64,000 bases of DNA from Wagnerdoeblera sp046292685 (GCF_046292685.1 NZ_JBKBQM010000008.1:1-64000); one strand, 5' to 3'; shown: positions 15,449 to 23,615, numbered from the stretch's first letter. Translations and numbers: made by a program. The notes: generated from the letters alone by a model not told the origin.

Positions 15449-15864
15449 CGATCACCAAGCGGCAGGTTGCCCTTCTGCGCTTTGGGCAAAGGCAACTCGG
15501 ATGGTCCGATGCCATCTGGCGCGTCACCTTGGCGGAATTGGGCGGGGTGGAAAGCACCACGGAACTTGATCAGGCGGGCTTCGAACTGCTCATGGCCTTC
15601 CTGGAGTATTCCGGTTGGCGTCCGGCACAGGCGAAGGGGCCAGACTATGGCAACCGGCCCGGCTTTGCCAGCTTCGCGCAACTGGAACTGATCCGCACGC
15701 TCTGGCGGGAATGGACGCGCGGCGAAGGCACGGCCGAGGGCTTGAACGCCTGGTTGAACCGGACGTTCAAGGTGACGCATCCGCGCTTCCTGACGGCGAA
15801 GGACGCACAGAAGGCCATCGGAGCCTTGCGCCGGACGAAGGCGCGCCCGCCGCGCGCGGCCTGA
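15445..15864 (+). CDS. gemA: GemA (Mu gp16-like) regulatory protein
   Basis: A 139-aa protein of the DUF1018/GemA family, which in Mu alters host gyrase and gene expression early in growth. Features are the N-terminal ITKRQVALLRFGQRQLGWSD helix pair and the C-terminal RTFKVTHPRFLTAKDAQKAI segment, which match the family pattern. The start at 15445 overlaps the preceding stop (ATGA). It is the last gene before a strong terminator, so it closes the early operon. Confidence 0.8.
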   Translation: MTITKRQVALLRFGQRQLGWSDAIWRVTLAELGGVESTTELDQAGFELLMAFLEYSGWRPAQAKGPDYGNRPGFASFAQLELIRTLWREWTRGEGTAEGLNAWLNRTFKVTHPRFLTAKDAQKAIGALRRTKARPPRAA

Positions 15865-15883
15865 CAGGCGGGCAGGCATCGAA

Positions 15884-15913
15884 GGGGCGGCGCGGGCATG
15901 CGCCGCCCCTTTT
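15884..15913 (+). terminator. Rho-independent terminator after gemA
   Basis: GGGGCGGCGC (15884-15893) pairs perfectly with GCGCCGCCCC (15900-15909) around a 6-nt loop, followed by TTTT. It lies 20 bp past the gemA stop and separates early from structural genes. Confidence 0.9.
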
Positions 15914-16175
15914 GCATGAAACCGCGCCAGAGGGCCGCACAGGCCCGTTTCCGGGCCTTGGGCCATCACTCCCCGCGAAAGCCCCGCACCCCCTTTAAAA
16001 ACGCCGGAAACCCCGTTTAACGGGCGCGTTGCGGGGGGCCTTGCCGCTCTGCCACCCGGAAAAAATCCCCGCACACCGTTGCGCATATTTCCGCGCTTCC
16101 GCGACTGATACCCCTTTTTCCAGACATCGCCGCGCTTCGCTTGAGGCACGGCAAACCGGGAAAAGGACCGCGCCT
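15914..16175. other. Gene-free junction between early and head modules
   Basis: No start codon with a plausible ORF is seen. The stretch is richer in A/T runs (CTTTAAAAAC, GGAAAAAATCC) and contains TGATACC at 16106-16112, the same heptamer as at the prophage ends. It may hold a late promoter or mark the deletion junction that removed Mor-to-portal genes and the 5' end of the head gene. Confidence 0.4.
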
Positions 16176-17097
16176 ATATTCATCAACGCCGCCAATCTGG
16201 ACCTTGCTTTCAGGGGCTTCCAGACGATCTACGACGAATCCCGTCTTGCCGCGCCTTCGCACGCGATGGAGATCGCGATGAAGGTGCCGAGTTATGCCCG
16301 TGATGAAACTTATGGGTGGCTGGGCGCGTTCCCGCAACTGCGCGAATGGATCGGGCCGCGCCATGTGAAGAACCTGACCGCACGCGGCTTCACCATCGAA
16401 AACCGCAAGTTTGAAAGCACGGTGTCCATTTCCCGAGTGGACATCGCGGATGATCGCCTGGGCGTGTTCAAGCCGATGTTTTCGGAAATGGGCACCATCG
16501 CGGCGCGACACCTGCGTCGGATCGGCCTGCCGATCCGACGGGGATGAACTGGTCTTCGGTCTGCTGAAGGCCGGTTTCGACTCGACGTGCTTCGACGGGC
16601 AGAACTTCTTCGATACCGACCACCCGCTTGAGGATGCGAGCGGCACGCCCGTCGCCGTGTCGAACATGCAGGCGGGCGCGGGGCCGGCCTGGTATCTTCT
16701 GGACGTTTCGCGCGGGGTGCGCCCGATCATCTGGCAGGAACGCGAAGGCTACGAGTTCACGGCGGTGATGCAGAACAACGACGCCCATGTGTTCACGCAT
16801 GACGCCTATCTGTATGGCGTCCGGGCGCGGGTGAATGCCGGGTTCGGCCTGTGGCAACTGGCCTTCGGGTCCAAGGCCGCGCTTGACCCCACCAACCATG
16901 CCGCCGCGCGCGCCGCCATGATGAACTTCCGCAGCGACGGCGGCAAGGTGCTGGGCATCACGCCTTCCGTCCTGATCGTGCCGCCCGCGCTGGAAGAAGC
17001 CGCACTGCACCTGCTGAACACGGGAACCATGGACGGCGGCGGTTCGAACCCCTGGAAGGGCACCTCCAAGCTGATCGTCACCCCCTACGTCGCCTGA
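16176..17097 (+). pseudogene. Major head subunit (Mu gpT-like), frameshifted
   Basis: The 5' part encodes INAANLDLAFRGFQTIYDE ... DETYGWLGAFPQLREWIGP ... FSEMGTIAARH. The 3' part, in another frame, continues DELVFGLLKAGFDSTCFDG ... FFDTDHPLED to VTPYVA at 17097. Together they make a full gpT-type capsid protein. Between RH and DELVF, where one codon is expected, there are 31 nt containing a perfect 11-bp-arm palindrome (16515-16540); the net +28 nt shifts the frame. No in-frame ATG is present at the beginning, where homologues start MxINxxNL. The capsid gene is therefore broken twice. Confidence 0.85.
16515..16540. repeat. Palindromic insertion inside the head gene
   Basis: CGTCGGATCGG, loop CCTG, CCGATCCGACG: exact 11-bp arms. 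It lies exactly where the gpT reading frame breaks and accounts for nearly all of the extra 28 nt. Confidence 0.75.
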
Positions 17098-17108
17098 AGG
17101 AGTTCGCC

Positions 17109-17536
17109 ATGGTTGCCCTGACTTCCGACCGCAACACCCCCTTTCGGCTTGCGATACGCGCGTGCAACCCGTTGCCGCCGGGGTTCTGATCTTCGCCGGG
17201 GCGCTGGTCATGCGCAACGCATCCGGCTTCATTACCAAGGGCGCAATCGCAACCGGGGCGGTTGCCGTCGGGCGCGCGGAAAGCAAGGTGGACAATTCCG
17301 GCGGCGCGGCTGGCGCGGCGATGGTGGAATACCGGCAGGGAGTCTTCGCCTTCGAAAATGCCGGGGCTGATCCGGTGACACAGGCCGGGGTCGGCAATCT
17401 CTGCTTCGTTCTGGATGACCAGACGGTTGCCGCGACGGACGGGGCAGGCACCCGGTCCCGTGCCGGGATCGTGGACGGGCTGGACGGTGGACGGGTCTGG
17501 GTTCGCCTGGACGAAGCCATCACGCGCGGAGCTTGA
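17109..17536 (+). pseudogene. DUF2190-like head-decoration protein, frameshifted
   Basis: ATG at 17109, with AGGAG 9 nt upstream, encodes MVALTSDRNTPF. The frame then runs into a stop at about 17187. Reading continues in the next frame as VQPVAAGVLIFAGALVMRNA ... GAGTRSRAGIVDGLDGGRVWV, ending at 17536. The joined product has the size and pattern of the small DUF2190 family encoded beside Mu-type head proteins. One base is missing (or two are extra) near the CCCCCTTT run at about 17137-17144, which could be mutation or a sequencing error. Confidence 0.65.
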
Positions 17537-17544
17537 GGCAAGCC

Positions 17545-18564
17545 ATGTTTGATAATCAACTTGCCATCTGCGAAGCGGCCTTGCCGCCGGGTGCAGCCCC
17601 GGAATGGGTTCACCTCTTGCCGCCAAAGGGGCGCATCACGGCGCGCGACGGACGGAAGTTCATCAGCCGCAAATCCTGCGGATTCGCGGGGGACGATCCG
17701 GCGGCGCTGGTGGCGGACTTCAACGCACGTGCGGTGGACGCGGCCGTTGACTTCGCTCACCAGTCCGAACTTGCCGACGCCAAGACAGGCGGGCCGGTTC
17801 CGGCGACAGGCTGGATCGAGGAACTTCGCGCCGATGCCACCGGCCTTTGTGCCTTGGTGGAATGGACCGCCCGCGCCGCCGCGCTGATTGCGGCGCGGGA
17901 ATACCGCTACCTTTCGCCCGCCTTTCTGCACGACAAGGCGGGCGTCATCACGCGGCTCAAATCGGCTGGCCTGGTGCATAACCCGGCCTTGCAGCTTACC
18001 GCCCTTGCCAGTCAGGAAGACGTGATGACACCGGATACCATTCCGCCGAAGGGCACCCCGGAACCCGACCTTGCTGCGCGCCTTGCGGCCTTGCTGGGCC
18101 TGCCCGAAGGCACGAGTATGGAAGACGTGCTGGCGATGATCGCCGCGCGCCTTGCCACCCCGGCGAAACAGGGCAGCGACACAGCCCCGGCCATGGCGGC
18201 GGAAGTCACGCCGGACCCGGCCCGCTTTGTGCCTGTCGAGGCGATGCAGGCCCTGCTTGCCGAGCGCAACAGCTACATCGCCACTGCGCGCGAGATCGAA
18301 GCAACAGCCAAGGTGGAGCGCGCCTTGCTGGACGGGCATATCACGAACGGGATGCGGTCCTGGGCCTTGGCCCTTTGCACGCAAGACCCGGCCAGCTTCG
18401 ACGCTTTCCTGTCGAAATCTCCGGCGCCCTACAAGCACCTGTTCGACAATACGCCCCCGCCGCTCTACCACAAGACCGGCCTCGGGCAAGAGCCTGCGGC
18501 CAGTGCCGCCGCCGCTTCCATCTGTGCGCAACTTGGCCTGCCGCCGGGGGCGCTGAACGAATGA
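17545..18564 (+). CDS. Mu I-like phage head maturation protease/scaffold
   Basis: A 339-aa protein of the Mu-like prophage I family. The N-terminal protease domain has WVHLLPPKGRITARDGR, later TGWIEELRADATGLCALVEW and EYRYLSPAFLHDK. The C-terminal part is a helical scaffold-like region rich in Ala/Glu. It would cleave and assemble the capsid. The frame is open throughout. In Mu this gene precedes the head gene; here it follows head and decoration genes. It starts 8 bp after the decoration gene and its stop overlaps the next start. Confidence 0.85.
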   Translation: MFDNQLAICEAALPPGAAPEWVHLLPPKGRITARDGRKFISRKSCGFAGDDPAALVADFNARAVDAAVDFAHQSELADAKTGGPVPATGWIEELRADATGLCALVEWTARAAALIAAREYRYLSPAFLHDKAGVITRLKSAGLVHNPALQLTALASQEDVMTPDTIPPKGTPEPDLAARLAALLGLPEGTSMEDVLAMIAARLATPAKQGSDTAPAMAAEVTPDPARFVPVEAMQALLAERNSYIATAREIEATAKVERALLDGHITNGMRSWALALCTQDPASFDAFLSKSPAPYKHLFDNTPPPLYHKTGLGQEPAASAAAASICAQLGLPPGALNE

Positions 18565-19082
18565 CGAAATCCGGCCCGGTCCTCAGCGGGCAGGATGATC
18601 GCTACCTTGGTTCCTGGTCTCGGGATGCGGTCTGGGCCTCTCCGGTCGGCGAAGTCGTGGGCGCCGACCGGGGGGCAACCCCATTTCCCTGCCCGCGCCC
18701 CACGGCGCAAATCGAAGCCTTTGTGCAGGGGCGCAGGCCAGACCTTGCTGCGGCCTTCCTGTTGCGGTTCGGGGGGGGCCGAACTGATCCTGTCCGAGAA
18801 CCCGCGCGAAGACGGCGCACGCGGCAAGCCCTGGTCGGGCTGGACAACGCCCGCGCGCTTGGCCAGCTTCTCCGCGTGCCCCGGCGTATCCCGCTGGCGA
18901 AGCCGTGGTTGACCGGCTACCTGCGGTCGCGCGGCTATCCCCTGGCCGAGATCGCCCGGACGCTGCATGTGTCGGACGTGTCGATTCGTCGCTGGATCAA
19001 GCAGGCGGCAGAACGCGCCGAACGCCTGGCTGAAGAACAGGCGGCGCGCGCGGCCAAGCGAGGCGGACGGGGCAAGCCATGA
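18561..19082 (+). pseudogene. Mor-like transcription activator with two compensating frameshifts
   Basis: ATG at 18561 overlaps the protease stop. The C-terminal part, LRSRGYPLAEIARTLHVSDVSIRRWIK, is a good helix-turn-helix like that of Mor/C activators. In the middle the best reading leaves the frame at an eight-G run (18771-18778), giving FGGAELILSENPREDG, and returns near 18828. This yields the Mor-like pattern of an RFGG segment followed by LDNARALGQLLRVPRR. The uncorrected ORF is open for its whole length, so damage is limited to about 17 residues. A sequencing error in the homopolymer plus a one-base loss would explain it. Confidence 0.5.
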
Positions 19083-19468
19083 CGGGCACCGCTCTGCGCC
19101 TCGCCCGGGCCGAAGCCCGCGCCGCGCGCGACCAGTCCGCCGCGCCGGTGTCGGGACTGGACCGGGCGATTGCCGCTCTTGAACAGGCGGTTGAAGGCAG
19201 CGTTCAACAGGCCATTCAAGCCCTGCCCGAAACGACCGCGCCGCACTGCCCGCACCGTGCCGCGCATCGCCCCGGACGCGCCCGGCTGATCGACAATGAC
19301 CCCGAGTTGCGGGCGTTCATCACGGCGCGGATTGACCGGCTGACCTTCTGCCAGCTTGCCGACGCGGTGGCGGCGCACTTCCCGCCCGAACGCCACGTCA
19401 AGAAGACCGCGATTCACGCTTGGTGGAAACGGCAGCGGGCCGCACGAAAGCCGGACCATTCCGGATAG
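19079..19468 (+). CDS. Small prophage protein with C-terminal HTH-like domain
   Basis: A 129-aa protein whose start overlaps the preceding stop. After a variable N-terminal half, the C-terminus reads DNDPELRAFITARIDRLTF, then ADAVAAHFPPERHVKKTAIH and WWKR. It resembles a short DNA-binding domain common in prophages of this family, which I know only as an uncharacterised hypothetical group. It is the last phage gene before the right end. Confidence 0.6.
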   Translation: MTGTALRLARAEARAARDQSAAPVSGLDRAIAALEQAVEGSVQQAIQALPETTAPHCPHRAAHRPGRARLIDNDPELRAFITARIDRLTFCQLADAVAAHFPPERHVKKTAIHAWWKRQRAARKPDHSG

Positions 19469-19483
19469 CCCCCGGACTCTCTC

Positions 19484-19540
19484 CGTCTTCCGGTATCAGA
19501 ACGACTTTTGACGGGGGATCAGGGTAGATTATACGTTACA
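19484..19540. other. Prophage right end with inverted terminal motif
   Basis: CCGGTATCA (19490-19498) is the reverse complement of the TGATACCGG-type motif found twice at the left end. The following AT-rich stretch (TAGATTATACGTTACA) precedes host sequence. The exact last base is not determined, and no 5-bp target duplication was convincing. Confidence 0.45.
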
Positions 19541-19545
19541 TCGGG

Positions 19546-19580
19546 ACACCCCCGAGGATATTTGCGTCAAGGTGAAGCGC
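19546..19580 (+). repeat. Dispersed intergenic motif, copy 2
   Basis: It reads ACACCCCCGAGGATATTTG then CGTCAAGGTGAAGCGC. It lies between the prophage end and the Ada-like start codon at 19581, where AAGGTG may double as ribosome-binding site. Confidence 0.6.
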
Positions 19581-20438
19581 ATGGACGACCTGCAAGGCGC
19601 CTATCATTACCGTGTCATCGCCCGGGCGCTGGCCGAACTGGATGCCGCCGGCCCGGGCCTCACGCTCGAGGCGCTGGCCGCGCGGATGGGGATGAGCGCC
19701 GCGCATTTCCAGCGCGTCTTTTCCGCCTGGGTGGGCGTCAGCCCCAAGCGGTATCAGCAGTATCTGGTGCTGGATCACGCCAAGGCGCTCTTGCGCGCGC
19801 GGATGACCGTGCTGGACACGGCGCAGGAAACCGGCCTGTCGGGCGGTGGCCGGCTGCACGACCTGTTCCTGACCCGGGAGGCGATGGCGCCGGGCGATTA
19901 TGCCCGCGCCGGCGCCGGGCTGACCATTGCCGAGGCCTGGGTGCCCACCCCCTTCGGCGAGGCGCTGGCGATGGCCACCGACCGCGGCCTGTGCGGCCTG
20001 GGTTTCGCCGAGCAAACCGGGCGCGCGGCCACGCTTGCCGACCTGCGCGGGCGCTGGCCCAAGGCGCGCTTCGTCGAGGATGCCGCGGCGGTTGCCCCGC
20101 TGGTGGCGGCGGCCTTCGGTGGGGCGGGGCGCTTGCACCTGATCGGGGCGCCTTTCCAGATCAAGGTCTGGGAGGCGCTGTTGCGCGTGCCTTCGGGCCA
20201 TGTGACCACCTATTCCGAACTGGCGCGCGCCGTGGGCAACCCGCGCGCGGTGCGCGCCGTGGGCACTGCGGTGGGGCGCAACCCCGTCAGCCTGTTCATC
20301 CCGTGCCACCGGGCCTTGCGCCAGACCGGGGCCTTGGGCGGCTATCACTGGGGCCTGCCGGTCAAGCGCGCGATCCTGGCCTGGGAATCGGCGCGGGCCG
20401 ACGCCGCTGCCGACGCGGGGGCCGACACGGCGGCGTGA
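19581..20438 (+). CDS. Ada-like AraC/methylated-DNA-cysteine methyltransferase
   Basis: A 285-aa fusion. Its N-terminal AraC-type helix-turn-helix (LTLEALAARMGMSAAHFQRVF) is joined to an O6-methylguanine-DNA methyltransferase domain with the acceptor-cysteine motif IPCHRALRQTGALGGYHWG near the C-terminus. The Ada N-terminal zinc/phosphotriester domain is absent. It repairs O6-alkylguanine by suicide transfer and may also act as a regulator. ATG at 19581 is preferred over GTG at 19572. It borders the prophage. Confidence 0.92.
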   Translation: MDDLQGAYHYRVIARALAELDAAGPGLTLEALAARMGMSAAHFQRVFSAWVGVSPKRYQQYLVLDHAKALLRARMTVLDTAQETGLSGGGRLHDLFLTREAMAPGDYARAGAGLTIAEAWVPTPFGEALAMATDRGLCGLGFAEQTGRAATLADLRGRWPKARFVEDAAAVAPLVAAAFGGAGRLHLIGAPFQIKVWEALLRVPSGHVTTYSELARAVGNPRAVRAVGTAVGRNPVSLFIPCHRALRQTGALGGYHWGLPVKRAILAWESARADAAADAGADTAA

Positions 20439-20565
20439 TCGCGCGGCCCGCGACTGGGCGGAAAGCTGCCCGCCCGCGCGCGGCGGCTTGGCAGCGCCGG
20501 CAAGCGGTGCCTATATCGCATCGGACCCATGCCCCCCCGCGGGGCGACAAGACACGAGGCCGACC

Positions 20566-21216
20566 ATGAAACTTGCGACCCCCCTGATGCTCGGGACGCT
20601 GGCTGCCTTTACCCTGGCCGCCTGCGACCCCTATCCGCAAGGCGACCCCAACAACGCCCGTGCCCGCACCGGCGCGCTGACCGGCGCGCTGATCGGGGGT
20701 GCCATCGGCGCCGGGTCCAACAGCAGCACCCGCCCGCTGGCCACCGTGGCCGGGGCCGTGGCGGGCGCGGCCATCGGCGGCGCCATCGGCAGCGCGCTCG
20801 ACCGGCAGGCGGCCGACCTGCGCGCCCAGACCTCGGGCGCCATCGGCGTGGTCAACGCCGGCGACCGGCTGGTGGTGACCATGCCGCAGGATCTGCTGTT
20901 CGCCACCGACAGTTCCGCCTTGCGCCCCGACCTGCAGGCCGACCTGCGCGCCGTGGCCGGCAACCTGCTGCAATACCCCAACAGCCGGATCGAGGTGATC
21001 GGCCATACCGACAACACCGGCGATGCCGCCTATAACCGCAGCCTGTCGCAGCGCCGCGCGGCCTCGGTCGCCTCGGTGCTGATCGGGTCTGGCGTGCCGG
21101 CCGGGCGCATCGTGACCATCGGCCAGGGCGAGGACATGCCGATTGCCTCGAACCTGACCCCCGAAGGCCGCGCGCAGAACCGGCGCGTGGAAATCGTGAT
21201 CCGGCCCACCGGCTGA
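20566..21216 (+). CDS. OmpA-family outer-membrane lipoprotein (YiaD/Pal-like)
   Basis: A 216-aa lipoprotein. The signal peptide ends in lipobox LAAC (Cys20). A glycine-zipper segment (GALTGALIGGAIGAG and VAGAVAGAAIGGAIG) follows. The C-terminal OmpA domain has the peptidoglycan-binding pattern VIGHTDNTGDAAYNRSLSQR with the conserved Asp and Arg. It should anchor the outer membrane to peptidoglycan. The start at MKLATP gives a proper signal peptide; upstream residues do not. Confidence 0.9.
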   Translation: MKLATPLMLGTLAAFTLAACDPYPQGDPNNARARTGALTGALIGGAIGAGSNSSTRPLATVAGAVAGAAIGGAIGSALDRQAADLRAQTSGAIGVVNAGDRLVVTMPQDLLFATDSSALRPDLQADLRAVAGNLLQYPNSRIEVIGHTDNTGDAAYNRSLSQRRAASVASVLIGSGVPAGRIVTIGQGEDMPIASNLTPEGRAQNRRVEIVIRPTG

Positions 21217-21260
21217 CCCGGCAAACCGATCCGGCGAAGGGCGTTGCGAACCGGCACGTG

Positions 21261-21279
21261 TGGTCATAATATCTGACCA
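21261..21279. promoter_or_regulatory. FadR-type palindromic operator
   Basis: TGGTCA, 7-nt spacer TAATATC, TGACCA forms a perfect dyad of the GntR/FadR kind (TGGTnnnACCA class). It ends 17 bp before the regulator's ATG, implying autoregulation. Confidence 0.7.
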
Positions 21280-21296
21280 GTCCGTGCAGGTTTGCG

Positions 21297-22064
21297 ATGC
21301 CCTTTGAAAAGATCCCTTCCGAAAAGCTGTCCCAGGCGGTCGTCCGGCAGATCGAAAGCCTGATCCTGAACGGCGTCTTGCGGCCGGGCGAACGATTGCC
21401 CGCCGAACGCGACCTGTCCGAGCGGCTCGGCGTCTCGCGCCCCAGCCTGCGCGAGGCGGTGGCCGAATTGCAGGATCGCGGGTTGCTGGCCGCGCGGGCC
21501 GGGGCCGGCATCTATGTGGCCGATGTGCTGGGCTCGGCGTTTTCGCCGGCGCTGGTGGGGTTGTTCCGCAGCCACGACCAGGCGGTGTTCGACTACGTCG
21601 CCTTTCGCCGCGACATGGAGGGCCTGGCCGCCGAACGCGCGGCGCGGGATGGTTCGGAAACCGATCTCAAGGTCATCGACGCCATCTTCCGCAAGATGGA
21701 GGCCGCCCACGCCAAGCGCGACCCCAGCGACGAGGCCGCGCTGGACGCCGATTTCCACATGGCGATCATCGAGGCCAGCCACAACGTCATCATGCTGCAC
21801 ATGATGCGCTCGATGTACGACCTGCTGAAGGAAGGCGTGTTCTACAACCGCCAGGCCATGTTCCGCCAGCGCACCACACGCGACCAGCTGCTGGACCAGC
21901 ACCGCGCCATCAACACCGCTATCCAGGCCCGCGATGCCGCCGCCGCCCGGGCCGCGGTCGAGGCGCACCTGAACTATGTGCTGTCCTCGCTGACCGATGC
22001 GCGCCAGTCCGAACGCCACGAGGCCGTGGCCCGCCAGCGGCTGGAACACGAGGCCGAACGCTGA
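21297..22064 (+). CDS. FadR-subfamily GntR transcriptional regulator
   Basis: A 255-aa regulator. The winged helix-turn-helix at residues about 8-70 (LRPGERLPAERDLSERLGVS, then RPSLREAVAELQDRGLL) is followed by an all-helical FCD ligand domain. The FCD domain has the typical metal/acid-binding residues: DADFHMAIIEASHN and DQHRAINTAI. Relatives sense lactate, pyruvate, glycolate or other organic acids; the effector here is unknown. A matching palindrome lies just upstream. No obvious target enzyme gene is adjacent in the same direction, so it may act elsewhere. Confidence 0.88.
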   Translation: MPFEKIPSEKLSQAVVRQIESLILNGVLRPGERLPAERDLSERLGVSRPSLREAVAELQDRGLLAARAGAGIYVADVLGSAFSPALVGLFRSHDQAVFDYVAFRRDMEGLAAERAARDGSETDLKVIDAIFRKMEAAHAKRDPSDEAALDADFHMAIIEASHNVIMLHMMRSMYDLLKEGVFYNRQAMFRQRTTRDQLLDQHRAINTAIQARDAAAARAAVEAHLNYVLSSLTDARQSERHEAVARQRLEHEAER

Positions 22065-22883
22065 CGACTCCCGCCCCTGCGGCAATGCGCACAGCCACCG
22101 CTCGGGCCTTTGCGGCCGGGGCGAAGGGTGGCAGCCGTGGCAAGCGGGGGGTTTTCCACCCCCCGCACCCCCCGGAGGATATTTGGACAAGGTGAAGGAC
22201 AGGCGGGGCGGTGCGCGGCGGGGGGCGGCTGTTGCCCGCTGCCGCGCGTGAACGCCCGTGGCCGGTTGCGCGGCGGGGCCGGGGCAAGCCTGCCCCGGGC
22301 GGGGCACCGTTCCGGCTTGTCCGGTGCCCTTTCCTGTGCCGGGTCCGATGCGGCGGCCGGCGTCGGCGCCGGCATCTGTGCGGCTTTTCCTGCCGGGTCT
22401 CGGCGCTGTCTGCGGACCAGCCGGGGCCGGGATCCCGCCATCGGGCCCGGGGGGGCAGCGCCCGCGACGCGGGTGCCTTCGGCGCGACCCGCCTTGTGCA
22501 GGGGGGCCGCGGCCCGGTTTCGGCGGTGGGGCAGGGGATCGGAACCCGGGGGCGTCGCGCCGCGCTCTGGCCGCCCCCCCTCCGCGTCGGGTGCCGGAGC
22601 CGGCATGTCATCGCCGGCCGGGGGCGTCGGCCCCCGCGGATCGGGCGGCAGCACCGGCGGCCGTCCCCCGGCAGGACCGCGCCGCCGCCGCAAGGCTTGC
22701 CGCGGCGGATTGCGCAAGACCCGCGGCCGGCGGGCCCCGGCAGAAGCCCCTGCCGGCAGGGGCGGGGCAGGGAGGGGCGTCGGTCCTGTCGGGGCGCGAG
22801 TTAACAATTCGTGAAAACGCACCGACAAGTGGTTGATTTCAAAAGGGTGCCATCCTGTCCCTCGCAGGGACGGGGCCGGCGGC
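22065..22883. other. GC-rich region without recognisable gene
   Basis: About 820 bp between the GntR and SDR genes. Several long open frames exist on both strands, but their translations are Pro/Ala/Arg/Gly-rich with no recognisable domain, as expected from extreme GC. It contains one copy of the dispersed motif (22165-22200). AT-richer sequence near 22801-22850 could hold a promoter. Confidence 0.5.
22165..22200 (+). repeat. Dispersed intergenic motif, copy 3
   Basis: It reads GCACCCCCCGGAGGATATTT then GGACAAGGTGAAGGAC, 100 bp after the GntR gene. It shares GGATATTT...CAAGGTGAAG with the copies at 9260 and 19546. Confidence 0.6.
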
Positions 22884-23615
22884 TCAGACGTGCTGGCCGC
22901 CGTTGATCTCGATTTCCGTGCCGGTGATGTAGCTGGACTGGTCGTTGCAGAGGAACCAGATCGCCTCGGCCACCTCGTGCGGCTGGCCCAGGCGCCGCAT
23001 CGGCAGCGCGGCGACGATGCGGTCGGTCCCGGGCGAGAGGATGCTGGTTTCGACCTCGCCGGGGGCGATGGCGTTGACCCGCACGCCCAGGGGGCCGAAA
23101 TCGTGCGCCATCTCGCGGGTCAGCGCGGCAAGGGCCGCCTTGGAGGTGGCATAGGCCGCCCCCGCAAAGGGGTGCACCCGGCTGCCCGCGATGGAGGTCA
23201 CGTTGACGACCGAGCCCCGCGCGGCGCTCAGCTCGTCCTTCAGCCCGCGGGCCAGCACGACCGAGGCGAAGAAGTTGACGTGGAACACCTGCCCCCAGGT
23301 CCGCAGGTCGGTATCCAGCGTGCCCAGCCGCGCGCCCCCCGGCCCCTTGGGCGAGATGCCGGCATTGTTGACCAGCGCGTGCAGGCGGCCGTTGATCCTG
23401 CTCTTGATGACGCCGATGGCCTCGATGGTCTTGTTGGGGTCGGCCAGATCCAGCTGGATGTGGTTTTCCTCGCCGCCCGGCCAGGGGCAGCGCGGGTCGA
23501 AGGGGGCGCGCGAACAGGTCAGCACCCGCCAGCCTTCGGCCGAAAAGCGCTTGACCGTGGCGTGGCCGATCCCGCGCGAGGCGCCGGTGAGCACAAGGGT
23601 CTTCTGGTCCGACAT
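22884..23615 (-). CDS. SDR-family NAD(P)-dependent oxidoreductase
   Basis: A classical short-chain dehydrogenase of 243 aa. It has the cofactor motif TGASRGIG near the N-terminus, NNAG at about residue 88, the catalytic serine in NVTSIAGS, and YATSK as the YxxxK pair. The C-terminal segment YITGTEIEINGGQHV resembles 3-oxoacyl-ACP reductases and sugar/steroid dehydrogenases. The substrate is unknown. It is alone on this strand, and its end faces the gene-free GC-rich region. Confidence 0.9.
   Translation of the reverse strand: MSDQKTLVLTGASRGIGHATVKRFSAEGWRVLTCSRAPFDPRCPWPGGEENHIQLDLADPNKTIEAIGVIKSRINGRLHALVNNAGISPKGPGGARLGTLDTDLRTWGQVFHVNFFASVVLARGLKDELSAARGSVVNVTSIAGSRVHPFAGAAYATSKAALAALTREMAHDFGPLGVRVNAIAPGEVETSILSPGTDRIVAALPMRRLGQPHEVAEAIWFLCNDQSSYITGTEIEINGGQHV

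Larger units (their letters stand above)
11161..19540 (+). mobile_element. Remnant Mu-like transposable prophage
   Basis: About 8.4 kb between nth and the Ada-like gene carries a divergent repressor, Mu-type transposase and MuB-like ATPase, GemA, head protein, protease and a Mor-like activator. Repeated TGATACC motifs occur at both ends: 11171 and 11237 direct, 19492 inverted. Exact ends and target duplication could not be fixed. Portal, terminase, F protein, tail, lysis and host-range genes are missing, and several genes are frameshifted. The element is therefore a defective, internally deleted prophage of the kind known in Rhodobacter (RcapMu-type). Confidence 0.88.

Noticed and set aside
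16106..16112. Internal TGATACC as a true prophage end
   Set aside because: A single heptamer is expected by chance now and then and genes on both sides are phage genes, so I mention it but do not call a second element.
22211..22836. Several 200-aa ORFs in the GC-rich gap
   Set aside because: Three overlapping frames are all open and low-complexity; none has a credible domain or ribosome-binding site.
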